Source: an uncultured Bacteroides sp. (GTDB taxonomy: Bacteria > Bacteroidota > Bacteroidia > Bacteroidales > Bacteroidaceae). Taken from it: a DNA stretch of 56,499 nt. The notes under the pieces are model-generated. The model did no database searches and was not told where the DNA came from. It was given only the letters and a program-made list of their open reading frames with translations. Shown here piece after piece: positions 32,613 to 42,568 of this stretch (the first letter of the stretch is position 1; each line of letters begins with the position of its first letter). The stretch covers positions 1-56,499 of the forward strand of contig NZ_URFY01000030.1 of NCBI RefSeq assembly GCF_900547205.1, written 5' to 3'. The position numbers and the translations under genes were made by a program.

Positions 32613-34280
32613 TTAGGTATACGCCTCTTCATGTACTCCTTTTACCGCCCGTCCACTCGGTTCGTTCAGATTCCTAAAAGCAACATCCCATGCCAATGCT
32701 TCTGCTGTAGAACAAGCCACACTGGGAACACTCGGCACAGTGCGTGCTGCACTCTCGCTTGGGAAATGCTCTTCAAAAATACTACGATAATAATATTCTT
32801 CCTTATTTTGCGGAGTGTTAATTGGGAAACGTTCGGCTGCATTCTCCATTTGTTCATCGCTCACGGCAACAGCTGTAATTTCTCTCAATGTATCAATCCA
32901 GGAGTATCCCACACCATCACTGAACTGTTCTTTCTGTCTCCATGCTACACTTTCCGGTAGCATATCGGCGAATGCTTCACGAACAATACGCTTCTCAATT
33001 TCTTTTCCGGGACACATTTTAGCTTTCGGATTCAGAGCCATTGCTACATCGAGAAATTCTTTGTCGAGGAAGGGAACACGACCTTCCACTCCCCATGCAG
33101 CTAAACTTTTGTTGGCACGAAGGCAATCGTACATATGTAACTTTGAAAGTTTACGCACGGTTTCTTCGTGGAACGTTTGTGGAGTAGGGGCTTTATGAAA
33201 ATAAAGGTAACCGCCGAAAACTTCATCGGCACCTTCACCACTCAAAACCATTTTGATACCCATCGACTTGATGACGCGTGCCAACAGATACATGGGAGTG
33301 GAGGCACGCACGGTAGTCACGTCATATGTTTCGATGAAATAGATAACATCGCGAAGGGCATCCAGTCCTTCCTGAACTGTGTAGTTTATTTCATGATGCA
33401 CTGTGCCGATATATTCAGCAACTTCGCGTGCTTTAATCAAATCGGGTGCATTCTTCAGTCCGATGGCAAAGGAGTGAAGTTGAGGCCACCAAGCGTCGCT
33501 GGCACCGTCAGTCTCAATACGTTTTGCCGCATAGGTCTTGGCGATGGCGGAAATAACGGAACTATCCAGTCCGCCCGAAAGCAGTACTCCATAAGGTACA
33601 TCACTCATCAACTGACGATGTACAGCGTCTTCCAACGCTTTCTTCACATCAGTGGTTTGGGCTTCGTTTTCTTTTACCGTTTCATATTCAGTCCAATCAC
33701 GGGTATACCATCGCTTCATTTCTCCCTCTTTGCTGTAGAAATAGTGCCCCGGAAGGAAGGGCTCATATTCATCGCAGAAACCTTCAAGCGCTTTAAGCTC
33801 GCTGCCAAAATAGATTTTTCCATCCTTATCTTTACCTATATATAAAGGTATAACGCCGATAGGATCGCGTGCAATCAGAAACTCGTCTTTCTCTTCGTCA
33901 TAAAGCACAAAAGCAAAGATACCGTTGATGTCTTCCAGAAAGTGAATCCCTTTCTCTTTATATAAGGCAAGAATAACCTCGCAGTCGCTTCCTGTCTTGA
34001 AATCATATTTTCCGGCATATTGCGCACGGATATCGCGGTGGTTGTAAATTTCTCCATTCACGGTGAGTACCTGTTTGCCATCAGATGAGTATAAGGGTTG
34101 TCCTCCGCTTTGCGGATCAACAATCGAGAGACGCTCGTGTGCAAGAATGGCACTTCCACCTACGTAGATACCACTCCAGTCCGGTCCGCGATGGCGGATT
34201 TTCTGAGCCATTTTAAGTGCTTTACTTCTCAATTCTTTAGTTTGAACTTTAATATTGAGTATACCTGCTATTCCACACAT
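32613..34280 (-). CDS. asnB: Asparagine synthetase B (glutamine-hydrolysing)
   Basis: A 555-aa enzyme that makes asparagine from aspartate, ATP and glutamine. The N-terminal nucleophile is C2 (MCGIAGIL), with MAQKIRHRGPDWSG and VNGEIYNHRDI of the glutaminase domain. The synthetase domain has the pyrophosphate loop LLSGGLDSSVISAIA and LSGEGADEVFGGYLYF. It is the third gene of an operon with gltB and gltD, 39 bp after gltD, linking glutamate and asparagine supply. It works opposite to AnsA. Confidence 0.96.
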   Translation of the reverse strand: MCGIAGILNIKVQTKELRSKALKMAQKIRHRGPDWSGIYVGGSAILAHERLSIVDPQSGGQPLYSSDGKQVLTVNGEIYNHRDIRAQYAGKYDFKTGSDCEVILALYKEKGIHFLEDINGIFAFVLYDEEKDEFLIARDPIGVIPLYIGKDKDGKIYFGSELKALEGFCDEYEPFLPGHYFYSKEGEMKRWYTRDWTEYETVKENEAQTTDVKKALEDAVHRQLMSDVPYGVLLSGGLDSSVISAIAKTYAAKRIETDGASDAWWPQLHSFAIGLKNAPDLIKAREVAEYIGTVHHEINYTVQEGLDALRDVIYFIETYDVTTVRASTPMYLLARVIKSMGIKMVLSGEGADEVFGGYLYFHKAPTPQTFHEETVRKLSKLHMYDCLRANKSLAAWGVEGRVPFLDKEFLDVAMALNPKAKMCPGKEIEKRIVREAFADMLPESVAWRQKEQFSDGVGYSWIDTLREITAVAVSDEQMENAAERFPINTPQNKEEYYYRSIFEEHFPSESAARTVPSVPSVACSTAEALAWDVAFRNLNEPSGRAVKGVHEEAYT

Positions 34281-34319
34281 AACTTTTAGTATTTTGGGGT
34301 TAATTTTATTGTTGATTGC

Positions 34320-35669
34320 TTATTTTCTTTTTTCTGTCAGGTAAGCATCTATCTCAGCTGCTGCCTTCCGACCACCTGCCATGGCACGCACTACCAGGCT
34401 GGCTCCGGTATCGGCATCTCCGGCAAGAAATACGTTTTCGGCAAACTTCGGTTGTTCCGGCTTCAGGAATCCCATGGCCAATAGTACCATGTCTGCTTCA
34501 ATCACTTCTTTTTTTTCGGTAGGTTTCAGGGTAGGGCGTCCTCCGTCTGCTGCCGGAATCCATTCTACTTCTTCTACCTCTACACCTGTCACTTTTCCGT
34601 TCTTTCCGAGGAATTGGTTGGAAGTGAGACACCAACGGCGGGTACAACCTTCTTCGTGACTGGAAGTCGTTTTGAATACGACCGGCCATTGCGGCCATGG
34701 AGTAGTGGGATTGTGTCCTACAGGCGGTTTTGGCATGATTTCAATCTGCGTCACGCTGACAGCACCTTGCCTTACACTCGTCCCTATGCAGTCCGAACCG
34801 GTATCACCGCCGCCAATAACGAGCACTTTCTTGCCTTTCGCATTCACCAGTTTATCTTTCGGGAACGTCTGTCCCTCCAGAATCCTATTCTGTTGTGCCA
34901 GCATTTCAAGTGCAAAGTGAATCCCTTTCAAGTCCCGTCCGGGAATGCTCAAATCACGAGCTGTCGGTGTTCCTGTACAGATGCAATAAGCGTCGAATCC
35001 TTCCGGCAGATGATTAACGTCAATTTCTATTCCCATTTCAAACTTGATACCTTCCGCAGCCAATATATTCATCCGTCGGTCAATCACGTTCTTATCTAAT
35101 TTGAAATTCGGGATGCCGAAGCGGAGCAACCCTCCGGGAGCTTCATCCTTATTGAATAAGGTAACTGTATATCCTTTCAGATTCAACTGATTGGCGACTA
35201 CCAATCCGGCAGGTCCGGCACCAATCACTGCCACCTTTTTTCCGTTTCTTAGGGGCATCTGCACCTGTATATATCCTTCGCGGAAAGCTGCCTCTACAAT
35301 AGCCGCTTCGTTTTCGCGAATCGTTACCGGTTGGTCACACGATAGTTTCAGTACGCAGGATTTCTCGCAAAGGGCAGGACAGATACGTCCCGTAAATTCG
35401 GGAAAGTCGCAAGTGGACGATAAAACATCGTAGGCTTCTCTCCATTTTCCTTTGAACAATGCATCTTGCCATTCCGGTTGCTTATTGCCTATCGGGCATG
35501 CCCAATGGCAGAAGGGTACACCGCAATCCATGCAGCGGGAAGCCTGCAACTTACGGCTGTTCGTATTCAATGTCTGTTCTACCTGACTATAGTCGGTGAT
35601 GCGCTCGCTCACAGGGCGGTATCCCGCCTCTTGCCGAGGTATATTTAAAAATGCTTTAGGATCTCCCAT
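34320..35669 (-). CDS. gltD: Glutamate synthase small (beta) subunit
   Basis: A 449-aa flavoprotein that passes electrons from NAD(P)H to the large subunit. The N-terminal Fe-S region is CMDCGVPFCHWACPIGN, with a further RICPALCEKSC cluster motif. The FAD site is VAVIGAGPAGLVVANQL and the NAD(P)H site VLVIGGGDTGSDCIG. The C-terminal FLAGDADTGASLVVRAMAGG is typical. It follows gltB by 22 bp. Confidence 0.96.
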   Translation of the reverse strand: MGDPKAFLNIPRQEAGYRPVSERITDYSQVEQTLNTNSRKLQASRCMDCGVPFCHWACPIGNKQPEWQDALFKGKWREAYDVLSSTCDFPEFTGRICPALCEKSCVLKLSCDQPVTIRENEAAIVEAAFREGYIQVQMPLRNGKKVAVIGAGPAGLVVANQLNLKGYTVTLFNKDEAPGGLLRFGIPNFKLDKNVIDRRMNILAAEGIKFEMGIEIDVNHLPEGFDAYCICTGTPTARDLSIPGRDLKGIHFALEMLAQQNRILEGQTFPKDKLVNAKGKKVLVIGGGDTGSDCIGTSVRQGAVSVTQIEIMPKPPVGHNPTTPWPQWPVVFKTTSSHEEGCTRRWCLTSNQFLGKNGKVTGVEVEEVEWIPAADGGRPTLKPTEKKEVIEADMVLLAMGFLKPEQPKFAENVFLAGDADTGASLVVRAMAGGRKAAAEIDAYLTEKRK

Positions 35670-35691
35670 AATTCTTTAGTTTTAAGTACGG

Positions 35692-38600
35692 TTAATAGTC
35701 TCTTTGCATATCTGCGATCTTCTGTTGTAGCTTTCTCATCTGTTCTTCCTGCAGCACCTTCTTATATTCGATAGGTACTATCTGGATGAATTGATCTACA
35801 TAATGATTCCAGTCGTCGAGCATTGTACGTGCCAGTTTGGAACCGGTGTAGAGATAATGTTGACGAATCAACTCATGTAATTCTTTCCGATAGCCGGCTT
35901 CTTCAATTAGAGACAGTTCCACCATTTCCATATTGCAGAAATAATCGAAATTTCCGTCCTTATTCCATACATAAGCTACACCACCGCTCATACCCGCTGC
36001 AAAGTTACGCCCCGTTTGTCCGAGCACCACTACACGACCTCCGGTCATATATTCGCAACAGTGGTCGCCTACACCTTCAACTACGGCAATAGCACCTGAA
36101 TTGCGTACCGCAAAACGTTCTCCTACACATCCGTTAATATAAACTTCTCCGCTTGTAGCACCATAAAGCAAGGTGTTACCGGCAATGGTATTTTTGTCAG
36201 CTTCAAAATTGCTACGTATAGGTGGAAGTACGGCGATACGACCACCACTCAGACCTTTGCCCAGATAGTCATTTGCCTCACCTTCCAGTTTAAAGTTGAC
36301 ACCCGTCACAAGGAATGATCCGAAAGATTGACCTGCTGAACCTTTGAATTTCACATTCAATGTATGTTCCGGCAATCCTTTAGCGCCTTGTTTCTTAGCA
36401 ATCACACCGGAAAGCATCGCACCTATGGCACGGTCTGTGTTGGCAATCGTATATTCTAAAGAAACTTCCTTCTCATGTTCGATGGCATCCTGTGCAGCAT
36501 CAATAATAGTAACGTCTTTTACAGTAGAGATTCCATGTTCCTGATTGATGACATGGCGGAGAGCGGCACCATTGTCGATACGTGCCAGCAATTTGGTGAA
36601 ATCAATTAACGAATGTTTTTGATTCAGGTCGCTCGCATCGGATTTACGTTCAATCAAGTCCGTCCGTCCGATAATATCATCCATTCTGGTGAATCCCATT
36701 TCTGCCAGATGTTCTCGTACTTCCTGTGCCAGAAATGTGAAGAAATTGACTAAGTATTCACTGCGTCCATGGAAACGTTTGCGCAATTCTTCATTCTGTG
36801 TGGCAACTCCCACCGGACAAGTGTTCTGATGGCATTTACGCATCATGACACAACCTAATACAATCAGTGCAGAAGTAGCAAAACCATATTCTTCGGCTCC
36901 CATTAGTGCCATTAAGATAATATCACGTCCGGTTTTCAACTGTCCGTCGGCTTGCAGCACTACTTGACCGCGAAGCCCGTTCAACACCAATGTTTGCTGC
37001 GTCTCGCTCAATCCCAGTTCGGGAGAGATACCCGCATAGCGAATGGAAGAAGCGGGAGAAGCGCCTGTACCTCCTTCGGCTCCGGAAATAACGATTAAGT
37101 CCGCTTTTGCTTTCGCCACACCGGCCGCAATCGTACCTACGCCACTTTCTGCAACTAGCTTCACACTAATCTTAGCCTGTGGATTAACGTTTTTCAAATC
37201 GAAAATCAATTGTGCCAAATCCTCAATTGAATAAATATCGTGATGGGGAGGGGGAGAAATCAGAGAAATCCCCGGAATGGAGTGACGTGTCTTGGCAATC
37301 ACATCGTTCACTTTGAATCCCGGAAGCTGTCCGCCTTCACCCGGTTTTGCTCCCTGAGCTACTTTAATCTGAATCTCGTCTGCATTAACCAGATATTCTG
37401 CCGTCACACCGAAGCGTCCTGATGCTACCTGCTTGATGGCGCTCCGCAAAGAAGTTCCATCCGGCAACGGTTCGAAGCGGGAAGCATCCTCACCGCCTTC
37501 ACCTGTATTGCTACGCCCATGAATCTTGTTCATAGCAATAGCCATGGCTTCGTGGGCTTCCTTGCTGATAGATCCGAAAGACATGGCACCTGTAACAAAG
37601 CGATGCAGAATATTCTCTACTGGTTCCACTTGGTCTATGGAAATAGGATTACGGCGAAATTCAAGAAAATCACGTAGGAAGATAGGGCTCTCCTTTTCGT
37701 CTACCAAATGAGTGTATTCTTTGAATTTCTTATAACTTCCTAAGCGGGTAGCGAGTTGCAACGTACTGATTGTTTCCGGATTCCAAGCGTGCTTTTCTCC
37801 ATCCTTGCGGAACGAATACAAACCATTGTTTTTAAGAAGTTGAGAGTCTTCCCAAATTCCTTCTTTGTGGAAAGCAATGGCATCTTTTGCCACTTCTTCC
37901 AGACGGATACCGCCAATTGGTGAACCCAGTCCGCCAAAATAAGCTTTGCTCAGTTCTTCGCTCAAACCAATAGCTTCGAAAATCTTTGCTCCACGATAGG
38001 AACGGATAGTGGAGATACCCATCTTGCTCATAATCTTGAACAGGCCTTTACAGATGGACTTAATATAGTTCTTCTCAGCCGTAGCATAATCTAATTGAAT
38101 ATCTCTGTCCTTCACTAATTTATCAAGCACTGCAAATGCCATATAAGGATTCAGTGCACTTGCTCCGAAGCCTAGTAATAATGCCGCATGCATTACTTCG
38201 TGTATTTCACCGCTTTCTACTACCAATGCTGTCTGAACGCGTTTACCTACAGAAATCAAGTGGTGATGAACGGCGCTTACCGCCAGCAGAGATGGGATTG
38301 CTGCATGACTGGCGTCTACATCACGGTCACTCAAGATAATATAGTTTACCCCTTCCGTCACCGATTCTTCCGCCAATTTACAAAGACTGTTCAATGCTTC
38401 CTGCAGTCCGGCTTTTCCTTTTGCAACTTCAAAAAGCATCGGAAGTTTTACCGTCTTGAAACCTTTATAGCGGATATTACATAGGATATCCAATTGGGTA
38501 TTGTTTAGAATCGGATGATTCAGGCGTACCATCTTGCAGTGGCTTTCATTCGGAGTCAGAATATTCATGCCGACTGCTCCGATATATTCTGTTAGTGACA

Positions 38601-40236
38601 TAACCAATTCTTCGCGCAAGGGGTCGATGGGCGGATTGGTAACCTGAGCAAACTGCTGGCGGAAATAATTGTAAAATAACTGCGGCTTGTCCGAAAGCAC
38701 AGCCAGTGGAGTATCGTTGCCCATTGAATGGATCGGCTCTGCACCTGCACTTGCCATCGGCATAATCAATCGTTCGATATCCTCTTTAGAGTAACCGAAC
38801 GTGCGAAGCATCCGGTCATAGTTCTCTATATGGTGAGGTACTTTACGTCCGCTTTTCAATTCGTCCAATTCGATGCGGTTGGTTGACAGCCATGTGCGGT
38901 AAGGTTTAGCTTCCGCCAGTTGTTTTTTCAGTTCACCGTCATAATATATTTCGCCTTTCTCCGTATCCACCAATAGAATCTTACCCGGTTGCAAGCGACC
39001 TTTCTCTTTGATGTCTCCCGGTTCGAAATCCATCACACCCACTTCGGATGCAACCACCATCATATCGCTTTTCGTAATCAGATAGCGGGCAGGCCGCAGA
39101 CCGTTGCGGTCGAGCATACCACCGGCAAAACGACCGTCGCTGAATAGCAGAGCAGCCGGACCGTCCCATGGTTCCATCAAGATGGAATGGTATTCATAGA
39201 AAGACTTCAGATCTTCGCTGATAGGATTCTTCTCATTGAAAGATTCCGGCACAAGCATTGCCATTGCGTGGGGCAAGCTCAATCCGGACATTACCAGAAA
39301 CTCCAGTACATTGTCGAGAGAAGCACTGTCGCTCATGCCCGGTTGTATAATCGGGCGAATCTCTTTGATATCACCCAGAGTAGGACTCGAGAGTACACTT
39401 TCACGGGCTTCCATCCATCCACGGTTGCCGCGGATCGTGTTGATTTCTCCATTGTGTGCAAGGAGGCGGAAAGGCTGCGCCAATCCCCACGTAGGGAACG
39501 TGTTGGTACTAAAACGGGAATGTACCAATGCTAGCCCGCTGGTAAAATAACTGTTTGTCAGGTCAGGATAGTAGTTGCGCAGTTGCAACGACGAAAGCAT
39601 ACCTTTATATATAATACTCTTCGTAGAGAGCGAAACGACATAAAAATGGTCTTTTGACGGAATGGCTGACATTCTGACTTTATTCTCGAGCCTTTTCCTT
39701 ATCAGATACAGTTTCCTATCGGCAGTCTCCGTTTCCGTAAATCCGGTGATGAATACTTGTTTAATCTCGGGTTCGTTTGCCAAAGCAGATTCTCCCAAAA
39801 TCTCGGGACAAGTAGGCACATTGCGGAGATGCATCAGTATAAGGCCTTCTTTCTCAATCTCTTCGATGATAATACTCAAAATAGCTGCCTGATCCTTTTC
39901 GCTTTTCGGCAGAAAAAGCAGACCAGTACCATAACGTCCCTTTTCCGGCACGGGTATACCTTGTAATAAAATAAACTCATGCGGAATCTGCAACATGATA
40001 CCAGCACCGTCTCCGGTCTTGTTATCCGCACCCTCTGCGCCGCGGTGGCGCATGTTCTCTAATACCTTTAAAGCCGACTCAACAATGTCGTGTGACTTTT
40101 CTCCGTGAATGTTCACCAGCATACCAACGCCACAGGCATCGTGTTCGTATGCCGCATCGTACAAGCCCATCTGCTTGGGCTGTCGTTGGTAAGGGAATCC
40201 TTCTGTTTCGTTGTTAAAAAGTTCTTGTTTCTTCAT
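35692..40236 (-). CDS. gltB: Glutamate synthase large (alpha) subunit
   Basis: A 1514-aa enzyme that converts 2-oxoglutarate and glutamine to two glutamates. The class II amidotransferase nucleophile is C35 in HDACGVGML, exposed by removal of a 34-residue leader. MRHRGAEGADN, VHSRFSTNTFPTW and LAHNGEINTIRGN follow. The central and FMN domains hold GEGGEDASRF, VAQGAKPGEGGQLPG and SGAEGGTGASPASS, and the 3Fe-4S site is CVMMRKCHQNTCPVG. The C-terminal beta-helix (GGRVVVLG, AAGMSGGVAYV) is intact. It is first in gltB-gltD-asnB; a -7 box lies at 40290-40297. Confidence 0.97.
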   Translation of the reverse strand: MKKQELFNNETEGFPYQRQPKQMGLYDAAYEHDACGVGMLVNIHGEKSHDIVESALKVLENMRHRGAEGADNKTGDGAGIMLQIPHEFILLQGIPVPEKGRYGTGLLFLPKSEKDQAAILSIIIEEIEKEGLILMHLRNVPTCPEILGESALANEPEIKQVFITGFTETETADRKLYLIRKRLENKVRMSAIPSKDHFYVVSLSTKSIIYKGMLSSLQLRNYYPDLTNSYFTSGLALVHSRFSTNTFPTWGLAQPFRLLAHNGEINTIRGNRGWMEARESVLSSPTLGDIKEIRPIIQPGMSDSASLDNVLEFLVMSGLSLPHAMAMLVPESFNEKNPISEDLKSFYEYHSILMEPWDGPAALLFSDGRFAGGMLDRNGLRPARYLITKSDMMVVASEVGVMDFEPGDIKEKGRLQPGKILLVDTEKGEIYYDGELKKQLAEAKPYRTWLSTNRIELDELKSGRKVPHHIENYDRMLRTFGYSKEDIERLIMPMASAGAEPIHSMGNDTPLAVLSDKPQLFYNYFRQQFAQVTNPPIDPLREELVMSLTEYIGAVGMNILTPNESHCKMVRLNHPILNNTQLDILCNIRYKGFKTVKLPMLFEVAKGKAGLQEALNSLCKLAEESVTEGVNYIILSDRDVDASHAAIPSLLAVSAVHHHLISVGKRVQTALVVESGEIHEVMHAALLLGFGASALNPYMAFAVLDKLVKDRDIQLDYATAEKNYIKSICKGLFKIMSKMGISTIRSYRGAKIFEAIGLSEELSKAYFGGLGSPIGGIRLEEVAKDAIAFHKEGIWEDSQLLKNNGLYSFRKDGEKHAWNPETISTLQLATRLGSYKKFKEYTHLVDEKESPIFLRDFLEFRRNPISIDQVEPVENILHRFVTGAMSFGSISKEAHEAMAIAMNKIHGRSNTGEGGEDASRFEPLPDGTSLRSAIKQVASGRFGVTAEYLVNADEIQIKVAQGAKPGEGGQLPGFKVNDVIAKTRHSIPGISLISPPPHHDIYSIEDLAQLIFDLKNVNPQAKISVKLVAESGVGTIAAGVAKAKADLIVISGAEGGTGASPASSIRYAGISPELGLSETQQTLVLNGLRGQVVLQADGQLKTGRDIILMALMGAEEYGFATSALIVLGCVMMRKCHQNTCPVGVATQNEELRKRFHGRSEYLVNFFTFLAQEVREHLAEMGFTRMDDIIGRTDLIERKSDASDLNQKHSLIDFTKLLARIDNGAALRHVINQEHGISTVKDVTIIDAAQDAIEHEKEVSLEYTIANTDRAIGAMLSGVIAKKQGAKGLPEHTLNVKFKGSAGQSFGSFLVTGVNFKLEGEANDYLGKGLSGGRIAVLPPIRSNFEADKNTIAGNTLLYGATSGEVYINGCVGERFAVRNSGAIAVVEGVGDHCCEYMTGGRVVVLGQTGRNFAAGMSGGVAYVWNKDGNFDYFCNMEMVELSLIEEAGYRKELHELIRQHYLYTGSKLARTMLDDWNHYVDQFIQIVPIEYKKVLQEEQMRKLQQKIADMQRDY

Positions 40237-40289
40237 TCTTACTAGCTTTATTGTATGATAATACCTGTTCGAAGTGTCAATTTGTTCGA

Positions 40290-40297
40290 CAAAATTA
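40290..40297 (-). promoter_or_regulatory. -7 element of the gltB promoter
   Basis: TAATTTTG on the minus strand matches TAnnTTTG, about 54 bp before the gltB start codon. The -33 TTTG is not present. Confidence 0.45.
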
Positions 40298-40566
40298 GAA
40301 ATTATATTTCATATTGATAGGTAAATGACGATTTTGTGTAACACGAAATAAAGGTCTTATTCTTTATTCTTTTAATTTGTAACTAAAAACATTTAATTTG
40401 CTTTCGATTTGTTAGTTTATCTGTCTTTATCAGACCATGATTGTTATTTGTTACTTTTTTAGCTAGAAATAATATATTATTTAACTTTTTGATGTGTTTT
40501 CAACTTTTTTATGCGTTTATGTCAAATAAATATAGAATTCGTTATCTTTATGTTATTTGTAATATG

Positions 40567-40574
40567 TATATTTG
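40567..40574 (+). promoter_or_regulatory. -7 element of the glmS promoter
   Basis: TATATTTG on the plus strand matches TAnnTTTG and lies 24 bp before the glmS ATG, giving a short leader. There is no room for a glmS ribozyme of the Gram-positive type. Confidence 0.5.
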
Positions 40575-40598
40575 CACTCGAAATAAAAATATCATATT

Positions 40599-42443
40599 AT
40601 GTGTGGAATAGTAGGCTATATTGGTAAAAGAAAAGCCTACCCTATCCTTATCAAAGGGTTGAAACAGCTGGAATATAGAGGATATGACAGTGCAGGGGTA
40701 GCATTAATCAGTGATAACCAACAATTAAATGTGTATAAGACGAAAGGAAAAGTCTCCGAACTTGAAAGTTTCGTCACACAGAAAGATATTTCCGGTACAA
40801 TCGGAATCGCCCATACCCGCTGGGCCACTCACGGGGAACCTTGTTCCGCTAACGCACATCCACATTACTCTTCTTCCGAAAAACTCGCCCTCATTCATAA
40901 CGGTATCATTGAAAATTACGCCATTCTTAAAGAAAAACTTCAAGCCAAAGGCTACATCTTCAAAAGCAGTACAGATACTGAAGTACTCGTCCAATTGATA
41001 GAATACATGAAAGTCACTAATCAGGTTAGTTTGCTCGCTGCGGTTCAGTTGGCGCTAGGAGAGGTGATTGGTGCTTATGCAATAGCTATTCTTGATAAGG
41101 AACATCCTGATGAGATAATCGCTGCTCGTAAAAGTAGTCCGTTGGTAGTCGGTATTGGTGAAGATGAATTCTTTTTGGCTTCGGATGCCACTCCGATTGT
41201 AGAATACACAGATAAGGTAGTCTATCTGGAAGATGGAGAGATAGCCGTCATCAATCGGGGAGAGGAACTGAAGGTGGTAGACCTGAATAATGATGAGATG
41301 ACTCCCGAAGTGAAGAAAGTAGAGTTGAAGCTGGGTCAGTTGGATAAGGGAGGCTATCCACACTTTATGTTGAAAGAGATTTTTGAGCAGCCGGATTGCA
41401 TTCATGATTGTATGCGCGGACGCATCAATGTAGAAGCAGACAATGTTGTGCTTTCGGCTGTAATAGATTATAAAGAAAGACTGCTGACTGCCAAACGTTT
41501 CATCATCGTGGCCTGCGGAACTTCTTGGCACGCGGGACTGATTGGCAAACAACTGATTGAAAGTTTTTGCCGCATCCCGGTGGAGGTGGAGTATGCTTCC
41601 GAGTTTCGCTATCGCGACCCGGTGATTGATGAGCGTGATGTCGTGATTGCCATATCCCAAAGTGGAGAGACAGCGGATACGTTGGCAGCCGTAGAATTGG
41701 CAAAGAGTCGCGGTGCATTTATATATGGTATATGCAATGCTATCGGCTCTTCCATTCCACGAGCCACTCATATGGGGTCGTACATTCACGTTGGTCCGGA
41801 AATCGGAGTTGCTTCTACCAAAGCATTCACCGGACAGGTTACTGTGCTGACAATGCTGGCATTGACACTGGCCAAAACAAAAGGAACGATTGACGAACAG
41901 CGTTATTTGTCGGTAGTACAGGAATTGAATACTATTCCTGAGAAAATGAAGGAAGTACTGAAACTTAATGATAAATTGGCAGAGTTATCGAAAACCTTTA
42001 CTTATGCGCACAATTTCATTTATCTGGGACGCGGATTCAGCTATCCCGTTGCGTTGGAAGGTGCACTGAAATTGAAAGAAATTTCGTATATTCACGCCGA
42101 AGGTTATCCGGCTGCGGAAATGAAGCACGGACCGATTGCCTTGATCGATGCAGAAATGCCCGTTGTGGTGATTGCTACCCAAAACGGTCTGTACGAAAAA
42201 GTACTGAGTAATATTCAGGAAATCAAGGCGCGTAAAGGGAAAGTAATCGCGCTCGTGACGAAGGGAGACACGATCATAAGCAAGATTGCCGATTGCAGTA
42301 TCGAGTTGCCCGAAACAATCGAGTGCCTCGACCCGTTAATAACTACAGTACCGCTCCAGTTGCTTGCCTATCACATTGCTGTGTGCAAGGGAATGGATGT
42401 TGATCAGCCTAGAAATTTGGCAAAGTCGGTGACAGTCGAATAA
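40599..42443 (+). CDS. glmS: Glucosamine-6-phosphate synthase (isomerising)
   Basis: A 614-aa enzyme that converts fructose 6-phosphate and glutamine to glucosamine 6-phosphate. The nucleophile is C2 in MCGIVGYIG, with LKQLEYRGYDSAG, THGEPCSANAHPH and HNGIIENYA of the glutaminase domain. Two SIS domains follow: CGTSWHAGLIGKQ, SQSGETADTLAA, TKAFTGQV, and the second with YLGRGFSYPVALEGALKLKEISYIHAEGYPAAEMKHGPIALI. It ends in PRNLAKSVTVE, the classical catalytic tail. It opens a rightward run of amidotransferase genes. Confidence 0.97.
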   Translation: MCGIVGYIGKRKAYPILIKGLKQLEYRGYDSAGVALISDNQQLNVYKTKGKVSELESFVTQKDISGTIGIAHTRWATHGEPCSANAHPHYSSSEKLALIHNGIIENYAILKEKLQAKGYIFKSSTDTEVLVQLIEYMKVTNQVSLLAAVQLALGEVIGAYAIAILDKEHPDEIIAARKSSPLVVGIGEDEFFLASDATPIVEYTDKVVYLEDGEIAVINRGEELKVVDLNNDEMTPEVKKVELKLGQLDKGGYPHFMLKEIFEQPDCIHDCMRGRINVEADNVVLSAVIDYKERLLTAKRFIIVACGTSWHAGLIGKQLIESFCRIPVEVEYASEFRYRDPVIDERDVVIAISQSGETADTLAAVELAKSRGAFIYGICNAIGSSIPRATHMGSYIHVGPEIGVASTKAFTGQVTVLTMLALTLAKTKGTIDEQRYLSVVQELNTIPEKMKEVLKLNDKLAELSKTFTYAHNFIYLGRGFSYPVALEGALKLKEISYIHAEGYPAAEMKHGPIALIDAEMPVVVIATQNGLYEKVLSNIQEIKARKGKVIALVTKGDTIISKIADCSIELPETIECLDPLITTVPLQLLAYHIAVCKGMDVDQPRNLAKSVTVE

Positions 42444-42459
42444 TGTGATTTACTATTAG

Positions 42460-42563
42460 ACAATTTACGATTAACGATTGGGAAATCAATTATGAATCGT
42501 AAATTGTTTGATTGGCTGGTGATAATTTTAATCGTAAATTGTAAATCGTAAAATTGTAAATAT
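42460..42563. repeat. Cluster of AATCGTAAATTGT repeats
   Basis: The 13-mer AATCGTAAATTGT occurs at 42495-42507 and 42530-42542, with a near copy (AATCGTAAAATTGT) just after, and once in inverse orientation at 42460-42472. The inverse copy can pair with the first direct copy to form a stem between glmS and the PurF-like gene. The origin is unknown. Confidence 0.6.
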
Positions 42564-42568
42564 TATAG

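Larger units (their letters stand above)
40237..40598. other. 362-bp divergent control region between gltB and glmS
   Basis: AT-rich and without a gene. It carries -7 boxes for both directions (40290-40297 leftward, 40567-40574 rightward). The centre has repeated T-rich AACTTTTT runs but no clear operator. Confidence 0.6.

Noticed and set aside
40575..40598. glmS ribozyme or riboswitch upstream of glmS
   Set aside because: The -7 box is only 24 bp from the ATG, so there is no room for the structure in the leader.
41055..41789. 244-aa open frame on the minus strand
   Set aside because: It is antisense to glmS and has no recognisable domain; glmS is intact on the other strand.
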